A DNA stretch of 64,000 bases from Phenylobacterium sp. (GTDB lineage Bacteria > Pseudomonadota > Alphaproteobacteria > Caulobacterales > Caulobacteraceae). Positions 1 to 7,670 of this stretch are shown here, piece by piece; positions within the stretch are counted from its first letter, which is position 1, and each line of letters begins with the position of its first letter. The DNA lies in assembly GCF_016793225.1 (NCBI RefSeq), contig NZ_JAEUMN010000012.1, positions 1-64,000 on the forward strand. The letters are read 5' to 3'. The translations under genes were made by a program, and so were the position numbers. Below the pieces are notes generated by a model that did no database searches, was not told where the DNA came from, and worked only from the letters and a program-made list of their open reading frames with translations.

Positions 1-98
1 TGTCGCTCACCATGACTCTGCGGCCCAAGGTCGGCGCCGCCGAAACCGTCGTTCTGGCAAGATGACAGCCGGACCTGCACGGCGGACGAGCACCCGTA
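1..98. other. Left edge, no callable gene
   Basis: Short open stretches run off the left edge in several frames, including a possible minus-strand ATG at 13-11 and a short + frame ending at the TGA near 63. None shows a family signature, so I cannot say whether a neighbouring gene ends or begins here. Confidence 0.5.
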
Positions 99-118
99 CT
101 TGCCGACCGGTCGGTTGG
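99..118. promoter_or_regulatory. Putative TetR operator O1
   Basis: CTTGCCGACCGGTCGGTTGG lies 61 bp upstream of the first tetR start and contains a perfect 12-bp palindrome, CCGACCGGTCGG, at 103-114. It matches the site at 3184-3203 at 18 of 20 positions and is related to the palindromes at 4194-4203 and 5134-5145. The likely role is autoregulation of the adjacent TetR gene, and perhaps of a divergent gene beyond the left edge. The sites are seen directly; binding by these TetR proteins is inferred. Confidence 0.7.
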
Positions 119-179
119 CTCGCTAAGTAGGGCCGCGGGCCCGGGCAGGCGCCGCTTGCTCGGAAGAACCCCGCCGCCG

Positions 180-767
180 ATGGATCGCAGGCTCCAGATC
201 TATCGGGAGGCGTCGGCCCTGATCCTGGAGCGCGGGTTCGCCGGCGCGTCCATGAGCGATATCGCGGTGGCCGTGGGCCTCACCAAGGCCGGGCTGTACC
301 ATTTCGTCTCCAGCAAGGAGGATCTCCTCTACGAGATCATGCTGCACGGCATGGCCAAGCTGGAGCACGACGTGATCGCGCCGGCGCTCGCCGAAGCCGA
401 TCCCGCGACGCGCCTGGAAGTCATCGTCCGCCGGCACATCCGCAACGTGGTCGGCGCGGACAGCGCCCTGCGCAACCCGATCTCGATCGTGATCGACGAG
501 CCCCAGGGGCTGAGCCCCGAGCGGCGGCGCGAGATCGACGCGCGCAAGCGCCGCTACATGGACCTCATCCGCGACACGCTGACGGCCCTTCAGGCGCGCG
601 GCGTCGTGCGGCCCGAGCTGAATCCCACCGTGGCCGCGTTCACGATCATCGGCACGATCATGTGGGTCGCCCGCTGGCGACGGCCGAACGGGCGGCTCTC
701 GCTGGACGAGATCTCGGACCAGATCGTCGGGAACCTGCTCTCCGGCCTCCGCGGCCCGGCTGCGTGA
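180..767 (+). CDS. TetR/AcrR family transcriptional regulator (paralog 1)
   Basis: A 195-residue one-component repressor. The N-terminal helix-turn-helix is clear (GFAGASMSDIAVAVGLTKAG followed by LYHFVSSKEDLL), and the rest is the ligand-binding helical domain with a conserved C-terminal ARWRRPNGRLSLDEI block. ATG 180 was preferred to TTG 156 because it is the first ATG and sits at the usual distance from the HTH. It is roughly half identical to the TetR at 4371-5102, including the DEP-GL and ARKR blocks, so the two are duplicates. It lies just downstream of a palindromic operator and beside a convergent TonB receptor gene. The ligand is unknown; the sulfated substrate or a CoA-ester intermediate of the neighbouring pathway is a plausible guess. 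Confidence 0.9.
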   Translation: MDRRLQIYREASALILERGFAGASMSDIAVAVGLTKAGLYHFVSSKEDLLYEIMLHGMAKLEHDVIAPALAEADPATRLEVIVRRHIRNVVGADSALRNPISIVIDEPQGLSPERRREIDARKRRYMDLIRDTLTALQARGVVRPELNPTVAAFTIIGTIMWVARWRRPNGRLSLDEISDQIVGNLLSGLRGPAA

Positions 768-804
768 GCCCGGACGGGCGACGTCACGCCACGTCCGGAG
801 CAGG

Positions 805-3078
805 TCACCACTTGTAGCGCACCTGCGCGCCGAACAGCCGGGGCTGGTTCCAGCGCCGCACGGTCTCGGACTCGAAGATGATGTAGTCGTAGTCGGTGGC
901 GTTGGTGGCGTAGAGCGCCGCCTCGATCGAGCCGTTCTCGACGCCGATCCGGGCGTCGACCGTGTAGCTGTCGTGCAGCTTCGGGAACTGTTCGATCTCC
1001 TGGATGCCGCCCTTCTGGAACGAATAGGTCACGTTCGTGAAACCGCGGAAGCCGCCGACCAGGTCGTGCCGGTAGTCGAGGTTGAGCGACCCGTTCCAGA
1101 CGGGGGTCTGGGGCGTACGGGCGCCCTTGAACCGCCCGGCCACGACCTTGCCCTTCTGCCGGGCCGCGTTGGCGTTGATGCGAAGGCCGCCGCCGAAGAG
1201 GTCGAACCGCATCGCAACATCGGCCTCGACGCCGTTGATCTCGGCCTTGCCGCCGTTGATCAGGAAGCTCGTGGACGACACCGGGCAGACGGGGTTCGTC
1301 GCCAGGCAGCCGTTGTCCTGCTGGACCAGGAAGTCCTTGATGTCGGTCCGGTACACCGAGGTGGTGACGTAAATGTTGGGCGTGATGTTGCCCTTGGCCC
1401 CCAGCTCGTAGGTCGTCGACTTCTCGTCGCCGAATGCGGGCGGGATCGGGATCGGCTGCCGCGGGTCGCCGGCCGCGGTGTTGAAGCCGCCGGCCCGGAC
1501 GCCCGTGCCCACCTTGCCGTAGACCAGCCACAGCGGCGTCGGCTTGTAGCCCGCGGTCAGGTTGAAGATGGCCGAGTCCGGGGACGAGCGTGCGGAGGTG
1601 ATCAGCCGCGCGCCGGTGGTCACGACCGCGCCCGTCAGCCGGTCGAACCGGTTGGTCTGGACCTCGCGCTTGTCCTTCGAATAGCGGCCCTCGGCCTCGA
1701 GGTTGAGCTGCTCCGTGACCTGGTAGCCGACCGAGCCGTACACCCCGAACGAGCGGATGCGGGCGAAGGTGGGCGTGTAGTTGCCCGTCGACCGGTTGGC
1801 GGCCGTGGGCGTGCGCGTGGTGAAGTTGGCCTGGTTCTGCTTGATCTGCAGCAGCTCCGCGCCGGCCAGCCAGGTGAACCCGTTCACCTCCGCGCCCGTC
1901 AGGTGGATGTCCTGGAACAGGATCTCCGCGAGGTTGTGGTTCTCGTTGCCCTGGTTCGTGTCGGTCAGCAGCAGCTGGTTGCCGCGGGCGCGCTGGGCGG
2001 CCAGGGCCACCGGGTTGGTGGCGTCGCTGTCGAAGTTCGAGAGCGACTTGCGCCGCCTGTACATCGAGGTGGAGTCCACCGACGCCCAGCCCAGGTCGTA
2101 CGCCACGGCGAGGTTGATGGTGGCGATGTTCTGCTTGGCGCCCGGCGGCGTGTTCCAGTCGGATTCGTACTTCTTGCCGAAGAGCCCGAGGGGATAGCCG
2201 GCCGCCGCGTTCGGCTGGATCGCGTAGGTGTAGAAGAGCCCGGGAATCCGCGCGATCTGGTTCTCGGCCAGGAGGTTGATGACAAGGCCGTCCTTGTCGT
2301 AGCGGATCTGGCCGCGGAGCAGCGAGCTCTCCTCGTCGTCGTGGTACTGGTCGGTGAACGGCGCGTAGAAGAAGCCCTTGCCCTGGGTCACGCCCGAGGC
2401 GCCGAGGCGCACCGCCACGCTGTCGGACAGCGGCACGTTGACCACCAGCTGAAGCTGCGAGCGGTTGTTCTCGAACCCGTACTTGAAGTCGGCGAAGCCC
2501 GAGAACGACTGCGTCGGCGTGGCCGAGATCACATTGATCGAGCCGCCGACGGCGTTCCGCCCGTAGAGCGCCCCCTGGGTGCCGCGGAGGACCTCGACCC
2601 GGCCGATGTCGAAGAGGTCGGCGGTGGAGAAGTTGCGTCCGCCGAGATTGCCGCCGCCGCCGATGTAGGCGCCGTTGCGATAGAGCCCGACGGCGGCTTC
2701 GGCCGAGGTCCCGCGGCTGGTGCCGGCGCCCCGCAGCGAGATCTCGGAGTTCGCCGGCGTGCTGGTGTTGAAGTAGCGCAGGCCCGGCACGGTGGAGAGC
2801 AGCGTCTGCACGTCGCTGACGCCGCCCCGCGCCTCGAGGCCCTCGACGTCGAGGACGGACGCGGCCACCGGGACGTCGCGCAGCCGCTCCTCGCGCTTGC
2901 GGGCGGTGACCAGGACCTCGCCCACGTCGACGGCTTCGGAGGCGCCGGCCGTCTGCGCGCGCGCCGCCTCGGGCGCCCCCGCCCCGGCCAGTGCGACCAC
3001 CGAGGCGCAGGCGAGCCATGTCAGGGCGCCGGAACGGCGCGTGTCCGGGCGAACGGTGTCTGCAGCGAATGATCCCAC
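805..3078 (-). CDS. TonB-dependent outer-membrane receptor
   Basis: A 757-residue outer-membrane transporter that would take up a large or scarce substrate using TonB energy. A signal peptide (hydrophobic WLACASVVALAGAGAPEAARA) is followed by a TonB box-like VGEVLVTA, the plug domain (DVPVAASV, GTQGALYGRNAVGG) and a beta-barrel ending in an aromatic residue (GAQVRYKW), typical of outer-membrane insertion. The GTG at 3078-3076 was chosen over the upstream in-frame start at 3153 because GAGGGG lies just before it and the signal peptide then has normal length. The putative operator O2 lies about 110 bp upstream. Context with TetR, FGE and sulfatase suggests uptake of a sulfated compound; the substrate cannot be read from sequence. 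Confidence 0.93.
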   Translation of the reverse strand: MGSFAADTVRPDTRRSGALTWLACASVVALAGAGAPEAARAQTAGASEAVDVGEVLVTARKREERLRDVPVAASVLDVEGLEARGGVSDVQTLLSTVPGLRYFNTSTPANSEISLRGAGTSRGTSAEAAVGLYRNGAYIGGGGNLGGRNFSTADLFDIGRVEVLRGTQGALYGRNAVGGSINVISATPTQSFSGFADFKYGFENNRSQLQLVVNVPLSDSVAVRLGASGVTQGKGFFYAPFTDQYHDDEESSLLRGQIRYDKDGLVINLLAENQIARIPGLFYTYAIQPNAAAGYPLGLFGKKYESDWNTPPGAKQNIATINLAVAYDLGWASVDSTSMYRRRKSLSNFDSDATNPVALAAQRARGNQLLLTDTNQGNENHNLAEILFQDIHLTGAEVNGFTWLAGAELLQIKQNQANFTTRTPTAANRSTGNYTPTFARIRSFGVYGSVGYQVTEQLNLEAEGRYSKDKREVQTNRFDRLTGAVVTTGARLITSARSSPDSAIFNLTAGYKPTPLWLVYGKVGTGVRAGGFNTAAGDPRQPIPIPPAFGDEKSTTYELGAKGNITPNIYVTTSVYRTDIKDFLVQQDNGCLATNPVCPVSSTSFLINGGKAEINGVEADVAMRFDLFGGGLRINANAARQKGKVVAGRFKGARTPQTPVWNGSLNLDYRHDLVGGFRGFTNVTYSFQKGGIQEIEQFPKLHDSYTVDARIGVENGSIEAALYATNATDYDYIIFESETVRRWNQPRLFGAQVRYKW

Positions 3079-3183
3079 GGTTTCCCCCTCGTGCGTCTGG
3101 ACGTCCGGCCCGAGGGCCGGCGCCGGCGGTTGGCCCCGCCACTGCAGCCTCACTCTACACCGGTTCGCCGATCCGACAACCAG

Positions 3184-3203
3184 CTTACCGACCGATCGGT
3201 TGG
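3184..3203. promoter_or_regulatory. Putative TetR operator O2
   Basis: CTTACCGACCGATCGGTTGG with a perfect 10-bp palindrome ACCGATCGGT at 3191-3200. It sits between the 3' end of the hydrolase gene (3212) and the start of the TonB receptor gene (3078), so it most likely controls the receptor. It differs from O1 at only two of 20 positions. Confidence 0.7.
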
Positions 3204-3211
3204 GACGCCGA

Positions 3212-4174
3212 TCACCGGCCCCGGTGGCGCTCGAAGAAGCGCAGCTGGGCGTCGGCGAAGTCCGAGCGCATCTGATGCGCCGACCACGCGATCAGGAGTT
3301 CGTCCATCACGTCGCGCGAATGGGGGCCGGCCGGGATCATCCGGGCGAGTTCGGCCATCTCGGGCCGGCCCAGCACAGGGCGATCCCGGAACACGAGCCG
3401 GCGCCCGGCCGCATCCAGGACGGCGGCGTCCACGAGTCCCTGGAAGATCGCGCGCCGCGCCTCATCGCCGAGACCTTCGATGACGCCGAAGGTCGCGGGC
3501 GAGACCGCCTGCTCCCGCGGCTGGTGAAGCTCGACCGTCGCGCCGGCCTCGGCGAGGCTTCGGGCCACGTCCCCCACGGTCTGAGCGGAGACGAGGCCGT
3601 CGTTCTCGCCCAGGACGAGGAACATCGGCGGATAGTCGCGCGCCGCGACGGCCGGGGGCCGCGCGGCCGCCGGGATCGGGCCCATGTAGTCGGCGATGGC
3701 GCGCACCGGCAGGCCCGCCCGCAGGGCGCCCACGCCGAAGACGTTCGCGAACCCGCCCCCGTTCGACATGCCCGTGGTGAAGACCGGGGTCGCCCGCTCG
3801 ATCTCGCCGCGCCGGATCAGGGTCTCGTGGAGCGCCAGCATGTAGGCGATGTCGGCGTTCTCCGCCGACCCGACGCTGCCGAGGTCCCACTGCACCGGCG
3901 CCGTGCGGCGCCCGGACGGCGCGGCCGCGACGCCGTAGCCGCGCGCCAGGAGCTTGCCGGTCAGGATACGCGTGTGACGGCGCGTCGCGAAGGCCTCGGA
4001 GCCGCCCGTCCCGTGGAAGAGGTAGACCAGCCCGACCGGCTTCCGGGGGATGTTGCGGAGGGTCGGCCGGCCCTCGATCGTCTCGCGCACCTCGGCCCCC
4101 GCCGGCGCGAAACCCATCGCCGGCGCCGCCGCCAGGCCGGCCAGAACCTCGCGCCTCGCAAAGGCCATCCGCAT
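3212..4174 (-). CDS. Exported alpha/beta-hydrolase
   Basis: A 320-residue hydrolase. The N-terminus (MRMAFARREVLAGLAAAPAM) is an export signal with a weak twin-arginine look. The fold is shown by the oxyanion-loop motif YLFHGTGGSEA, the nucleophile elbow GMSNGGG (Ser in G-x-S-x-G) and LVLGENDGLV, which probably carries the acid; the final PAGPHS may carry the catalytic His. It resembles the secreted polyhydroxyalkanoate-depolymerase/feruloyl-esterase-like group more than lipases, and the substrate is unknown. It is transcribed away from the second tetR with a palindromic operator about 20 bp before its start, so it probably belongs to the same regulon as the TonB receptor downstream. Confidence 0.8.
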   Translation of the reverse strand: MRMAFARREVLAGLAAAPAMGFAPAGAEVRETIEGRPTLRNIPRKPVGLVYLFHGTGGSEAFATRRHTRILTGKLLARGYGVAAAPSGRRTAPVQWDLGSVGSAENADIAYMLALHETLIRRGEIERATPVFTTGMSNGGGFANVFGVGALRAGLPVRAIADYMGPIPAAARPPAVAARDYPPMFLVLGENDGLVSAQTVGDVARSLAEAGATVELHQPREQAVSPATFGVIEGLGDEARRAIFQGLVDAAVLDAAGRRLVFRDRPVLGRPEMAELARMIPAGPHSRDVMDELLIAWSAHQMRSDFADAQLRFFERHRGR

Positions 4175-4188
4175 AGCCGCAGCTCACC

Positions 4189-4208
4189 TACTAACCGATC
4201 GGTCAGCG
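4189..4208. promoter_or_regulatory. Putative TetR operator O3 (divergent hydrolase/tetR promoter)
   Basis: A perfect palindrome ACCGATCGGT at 4194-4203 lies in the gap between the divergent hydrolase (start 4174, minus) and tetR paralog 2 (start about 4371, plus). The same core occurs at 3191-3200 and 5135-5144. Its position, 20 bp before the hydrolase start, fits a repressor site. Confidence 0.7.
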
Positions 4209-4263
4209 CCAAGTCATGGCGCCGCCTGCGGCGCGGCGCAATCTCCGAGAGCACAATTTGAAG

Positions 4264-4374
4264 ATGGATTCCGTCGGTGCTATGCCGCCGACGCAGGCCC
4301 CGTCAGACGACGCCCGCCCCGGCCAGCCAGACGCGGCGCCGGCGACCTCAGATGGCCCGGAGACGCTGGATTGA
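4264..4374 (+). CDS. Possible 36-codon leader ORF upstream of tetR 2
   Basis: An ATG-started reading frame encodes a low-complexity Pro/Ala/Asp peptide (begins MDSVGAMPPTQAPSDD). Its TGA at 4372-4374 overlaps the TTG proposed as the start of the second tetR (TTGA). No strong ribosome site precedes it. It may be a translational-coupling leader or chance; I know no family for it. Confidence 0.25.
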   Translation: MDSVGAMPPTQAPSDDARPGQPDAAPATSDGPETLD

Positions 4375-5102
4375 CCTCGGCGACGCGCACTTCCCGCAAG
4401 GCGAAGGCTGACACGGGCGCCGGGGCGGCGAAACGCAGCGCGGAAGCCAAGGGCCGCAAGCCGCCGGCCGGCGAGGGCGCGGACCTGGTCGTCGCCAGCC
4501 GCGAGGGCCCGCGCGTCGCCGGCGACAGGGCGCGCCAGATCTACGTCCACGCCTCGCGGCTGTTCGTGGAAAAGGGCTACGCCGCCACCTCCATGAGCGA
4601 CATCGCCGAGGCGGTGAAGATCACCAAGGCCGGCCTCTACCACTTCGTGAAGGGCAAGGAGGACCTGCTGTTCACGATCATGTCGTTCGGGATGGACGAG
4701 CTCTTCGATGAGGTCGTGCACCCGGCGCGCGAGGTGGCCGATCCAGAGGCCCGGCTGCGGCTGATCATCCGCAACCACCTCACGAACATCGGGCGGGTCT
4801 CGTCGCGGTCCGGCAACCCGGTGACGATCGTGGCCGACGAACCCGGGGGCCTGGGGCCGAAGAAGCGGCGGATCATCAATGCGCGCAAGCGGGAGTACTT
4901 CGAGCTCATCCGCGGGACGCTGTCCGAACTGAAGGACTCCGGCGCGGCGCGGGCCGACCTCGACGTCACGGTGGCCACCCACTGCATCATCGGCGCGATC
5001 CTGTGGATGGCGCGCTGGCGCAAGCCGAACGGCAAGCTTTCGCTGGACGAGATCATCGAGCAGATCATCGCCATGCAGCTCGGCGGCCTGATGCGCCGCT
5101 GA
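4371..5102 (+). CDS. TetR/AcrR family transcriptional regulator (paralog 2)
   Basis: A 243-residue TetR regulator when started at TTG 4371, which has GGAG at 4359-4362. An Arg/Lys/Ala-rich tail of about 45 residues precedes the HTH (YAATSMSDIAEAVKITKAG, then LYHFVKGKEDLL). The C-terminal domain shares DEPGGLGPKKRRIINARKR and MARWRKPNGKLSLDEIIEQI with the TetR at 180-767. No ATG is available before the HTH helix without losing conserved residues, so a non-ATG start is likely; the exact codon is uncertain. The gene lies between the divergent hydrolase (with operator O3) and the FGE-sulfatase operon (operator O4), so it is the best candidate for the local repressor. Confidence 0.85.
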   Translation: MTSATRTSRKAKADTGAGAAKRSAEAKGRKPPAGEGADLVVASREGPRVAGDRARQIYVHASRLFVEKGYAATSMSDIAEAVKITKAGLYHFVKGKEDLLFTIMSFGMDELFDEVVHPAREVADPEARLRLIIRNHLTNIGRVSSRSGNPVTIVADEPGGLGPKKRRIINARKREYFELIRGTLSELKDSGAARADLDVTVATHCIIGAILWMARWRKPNGKLSLDEIIEQIIAMQLGGLMRR

Positions 5103-5125
5103 CCGGCGGCCGCCCGCGCGGACGT

Positions 5126-5148
5126 TTGACACTTACCGATCGGTAGGT
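5126..5148 (+). promoter_or_regulatory. Promoter with embedded TetR operator O4 for the FGE-sulfatase operon
   Basis: A consensus -35 TTGACA at 5126-5131 is followed at once by the 12-bp palindrome TACCGATCGGTA (5134-5145), about 34 bp before the FGE start. The operator would occupy the -35/-10 spacer, the classic place for steric repression. The -10 element is not clear (around 5149-5155). Confidence 0.72.
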
Positions 5149-5178
5149 CACCTTTCCGGCTCGTGTTGGAGTCGCGTC

Positions 5179-6135
5179 ATGGCCCTGCGCCTCGGCAAGT
5201 TCGCCTTCGTGGCCCTGGGAGGCGCCGGCGGACTCCTGGTCGGCTCGCTCTATCTGGCCGCGGCCGCGAGCGAAGGCCGCGGCGGGCCCCGCGCTGCAGA
5301 GCCCCGGCAGGCCGTCCTCGTCGCCATCCCCGGGGGACGCGTCCAGATCGGCGACGACCGGGCGCCGCCAGACGAGCGCCCGCAGTTCATCTACGAGGCC
5401 CGGCCCCTGCTGATGGACCGCACCCCGGTCACCGTCGCGCAGTTCCGCCGCTTCGTGCAGGACACCGGCTACCGCACCGACGCCGAACGCTACGGCACGG
5501 CCAGCGTCTTCGATCCCCGCATCGGCGGCTGGCTCGAGGTCGAAGGCGCCGACTGGCGTCGTCCGGAAGGGCCCTCGGGAGCGGCGGCGGCCGACGACCA
5601 CCCGGTCACCCAGGTCAGCTGGCGCGACGCCGACGCCTTCTGCCGGGCGTACGGCGCCCGCCTGCCCACCGAGTTCGAGTGGGAGCGCGCCGCCCGCCTC
5701 GGCCAGACGCCGGAAGGGCACGTCTTCAAGCTGGGGGACTCGCTCAAGGGCGGCGGCCGCTACCTGGCCAACGTGTGGCAGGGCCCCTTCCCGCTGCACA
5801 ACAGCAACGAGGACGGCTTCCGCACCACCGCGCCGGTGGGCGCGTTCGGGGAAGCGCCCTCGGGCCTCACGGACATGGCCGGCAACGTCTGGGAATGGAC
5901 CGCGTCCTGGTATCGGCCATACGACGCCGCGAAGCCGGCCGACCGGGGCATCGGGGAACGGGTGCAGCGCGGCGGCTCGTTCCTCTGCGACCCCACCTTC
6001 TGCCAGGGGTTCCGGGCGACGGCGCGGGCCCATGCGACGCCTGAGAGCGCCCTGATGCATGTGGGTTTCCGCTGTGTCGTGGAGCCCTCGAAGTTCACCG
6101 CGCGCGCCGGCCGGCTGGCGCAGCGCCGCACCTGA
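5179..6135 (+). CDS. Formylglycine-generating enzyme (sulfatase-modifying factor)
   Basis: A 318-residue protein with an N-terminal hydrophobic anchor (about residues 8-31) and an FGE-sulfatase domain. It oxidises the active-site Cys of sulfatases to C-alpha-formylglycine using O2. The C-terminal active-site segment RGGSFLCDPTFCQGFR keeps both cysteines (C270 and C275, CxxxxC), the Cu(I)-binding pair of aerobic FGEs. Other family blocks are DRTPVTVAQFRRFVQDTGY, HPVTQVSWRDADAFC, RLPTEFEWERAAR and GNVWEWTASWY. It is first in the operon, with the sulfatase 25 bp downstream whose CSPSR motif is its evident substrate. The N-terminal anchor suggests action at the periplasmic face of the membrane, unlike cytosolic maturases. 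Confidence 0.93.
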   Translation: MALRLGKFAFVALGGAGGLLVGSLYLAAAASEGRGGPRAAEPRQAVLVAIPGGRVQIGDDRAPPDERPQFIYEARPLLMDRTPVTVAQFRRFVQDTGYRTDAERYGTASVFDPRIGGWLEVEGADWRRPEGPSGAAAADDHPVTQVSWRDADAFCRAYGARLPTEFEWERAARLGQTPEGHVFKLGDSLKGGGRYLANVWQGPFPLHNSNEDGFRTTAPVGAFGEAPSGLTDMAGNVWEWTASWYRPYDAAKPADRGIGERVQRGGSFLCDPTFCQGFRATARAHATPESALMHVGFRCVVEPSKFTARAGRLAQRRT

Positions 6136-6160
6136 CATGCCTGACGGACGGAGAGCCGAG

Positions 6161-7645
6161 ATGCGCGGAACATTGGGATCTGGCCTGGCGGCGCTCCTGT
6201 GCGCGGCCCTGGCGCTGGCCGGCTGCACGGGCGCCGGCGGCGGGCAGCTGGGCAAGCCGCGCGCGGCGCAGAAGCAGCCGAACGTGATCGTCATCATGGC
6301 CGACGACCTGGGCTATGCCGACATCTCGGCCTACGGCATCCGGCGGATCAGCACCCCCAACATCGACCGGATCGGCAACGAGGGCGTGAAGTTCACCGAC
6401 GGCTACTCGACCGCCCCCGTCTGCAGCCCCTCGCGCGCCGGCACGCAGACCGGACGCTACCAGCAGCGCTTCGGCTTCGAGTTCAACAACGGGCCCGCGT
6501 CGCGCGACGCGCAGGAGGGCCTGGGCCTCGACGTCAACGAGATCACGCTGGGCAGCGGGCTGAAGTCCAACGGCTACCGCACCGGGCTGATCGGGAAATG
6601 GCACCTGGGCGCCCAGGCCCAGTTCTACCCGACCAACCGCGGCTACGACGAGTTCGTCGGCCTGCTGAGCGGGGCGACCAGCTACATCGACATCCGCCGG
6701 CCCGAGGTGGTCAACTTCGTGAACCCGCGCCGCGAGGGCGAAGGCGGCAACGCCGCGCGCCGCAACCAGTACACCCAGATCGTCGAGGGGCCCGAGCGGA
6801 AGGTGGTCGACAACCACCAGGAGTACCTGACCGAGTACTTCGGCCGGCGCGGGGTCGAATTCGTCACCCGCAACGCGGCGTCGGATCAGCCCTACTTCCT
6901 CTACCTCGCGTTCACGGCGCCCCATGATCCCCTGACGGTGACCCGGAAGTACTACGACCGCTTCCCGCACATCAAAGACGAGCAGAACCGCATCTACGCG
7001 GCGATGGTCTCGGCGCTGGACGACGCGGTCGGCGAGGTCCTGAAGGCCGTGGACGCCTCGGGCGAGGGGGAGAACACCATCGTCTACTTCATCTCGGACA
7101 ACGGCTGCGCCGCCTACTATCCCGGCATGTGCGCATGCGAGCCCCTGCGCGGCGGCAAGCTCACGCACTACGAGGGCGGCGTGCGCATTCCCATGATGAT
7201 GCGGTGGCCCGCGCGCCTGAAGGGCGGTCAGGTCTACCGCAACGTCGTCTCCACGCTCGACATCTTCCCGACGGTGATCGCCGCGGCCGGCGGGTCGCTG
7301 CCCACGGACCGGGTCTACGACGGCGTCGACCTGGCCCCCTACCTGACCGGCCAGAAGACGGGCGTCCCCCACGACGCCCTGATGTGGCGCCGGCGGCCGC
7401 TGGCCTCCATCCGCCAGGGCGACTGGAAGCTGTGGAAGAGCCTCGACGGCAAGTACACGCTGCTCTTCAACCTGAAGAGCGACCTCAACGAGACGACGAA
7501 CCTCGCGGACAAGCACCCCGAGAAGGTCCGCCAGCTCGAGAAGGCCTTCGATCAGTGGTCGCGCGACATGCAGGACCCGCGCTGGCCGTCCCGCCCGGCA
7601 ACCACCTACAACGTCTGCGGGACGCCGTTCACGGTGCCCATCTGA
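6161..7645 (+). CDS. Lipoprotein sulfatase (formylglycine-dependent, type I)
   Basis: A 494-residue alkaline-phosphatase-fold sulfatase hydrolysing sulfate esters. ATG 6161 was chosen because GGAGAG lies 5 bp before it and it gives a lipoprotein signal with lipobox LAGC (Cys22). The metal-binding start NVIVIMADDLGY (D48, D49) and the active-site Cys88 in APVCSPSRAGTQTGRY (CxPSR) are intact, as are GKWHLG and TDGYSTAP. Cys88 would be converted to formylglycine by the FGE just upstream. The tail (TNLADKHPEKVRQLEK) is usual for the family. The substrate is not readable from sequence. Lipid anchoring suggests it acts in the periplasm or at the cell surface after TonB-dependent uptake. Confidence 0.93.
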   Translation: MRGTLGSGLAALLCAALALAGCTGAGGGQLGKPRAAQKQPNVIVIMADDLGYADISAYGIRRISTPNIDRIGNEGVKFTDGYSTAPVCSPSRAGTQTGRYQQRFGFEFNNGPASRDAQEGLGLDVNEITLGSGLKSNGYRTGLIGKWHLGAQAQFYPTNRGYDEFVGLLSGATSYIDIRRPEVVNFVNPRREGEGGNAARRNQYTQIVEGPERKVVDNHQEYLTEYFGRRGVEFVTRNAASDQPYFLYLAFTAPHDPLTVTRKYYDRFPHIKDEQNRIYAAMVSALDDAVGEVLKAVDASGEGENTIVYFISDNGCAAYYPGMCACEPLRGGKLTHYEGGVRIPMMMRWPARLKGGQVYRNVVSTLDIFPTVIAAAGGSLPTDRVYDGVDLAPYLTGQKTGVPHDALMWRRRPLASIRQGDWKLWKSLDGKYTLLFNLKSDLNETTNLADKHPEKVRQLEKAFDQWSRDMQDPRWPSRPATTYNVCGTPFTVPI

Positions 7646-7670
7646 GGCCCTGCCGGCAGGGGGCGGCGCG

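Noticed and set aside
590..3142. Long alternative frame overlapping the TonB receptor gene
   Set aside because: Same-strand shadow with Arg/Gly-rich translation; the receptor frame has signal peptide, plug and barrel signatures.
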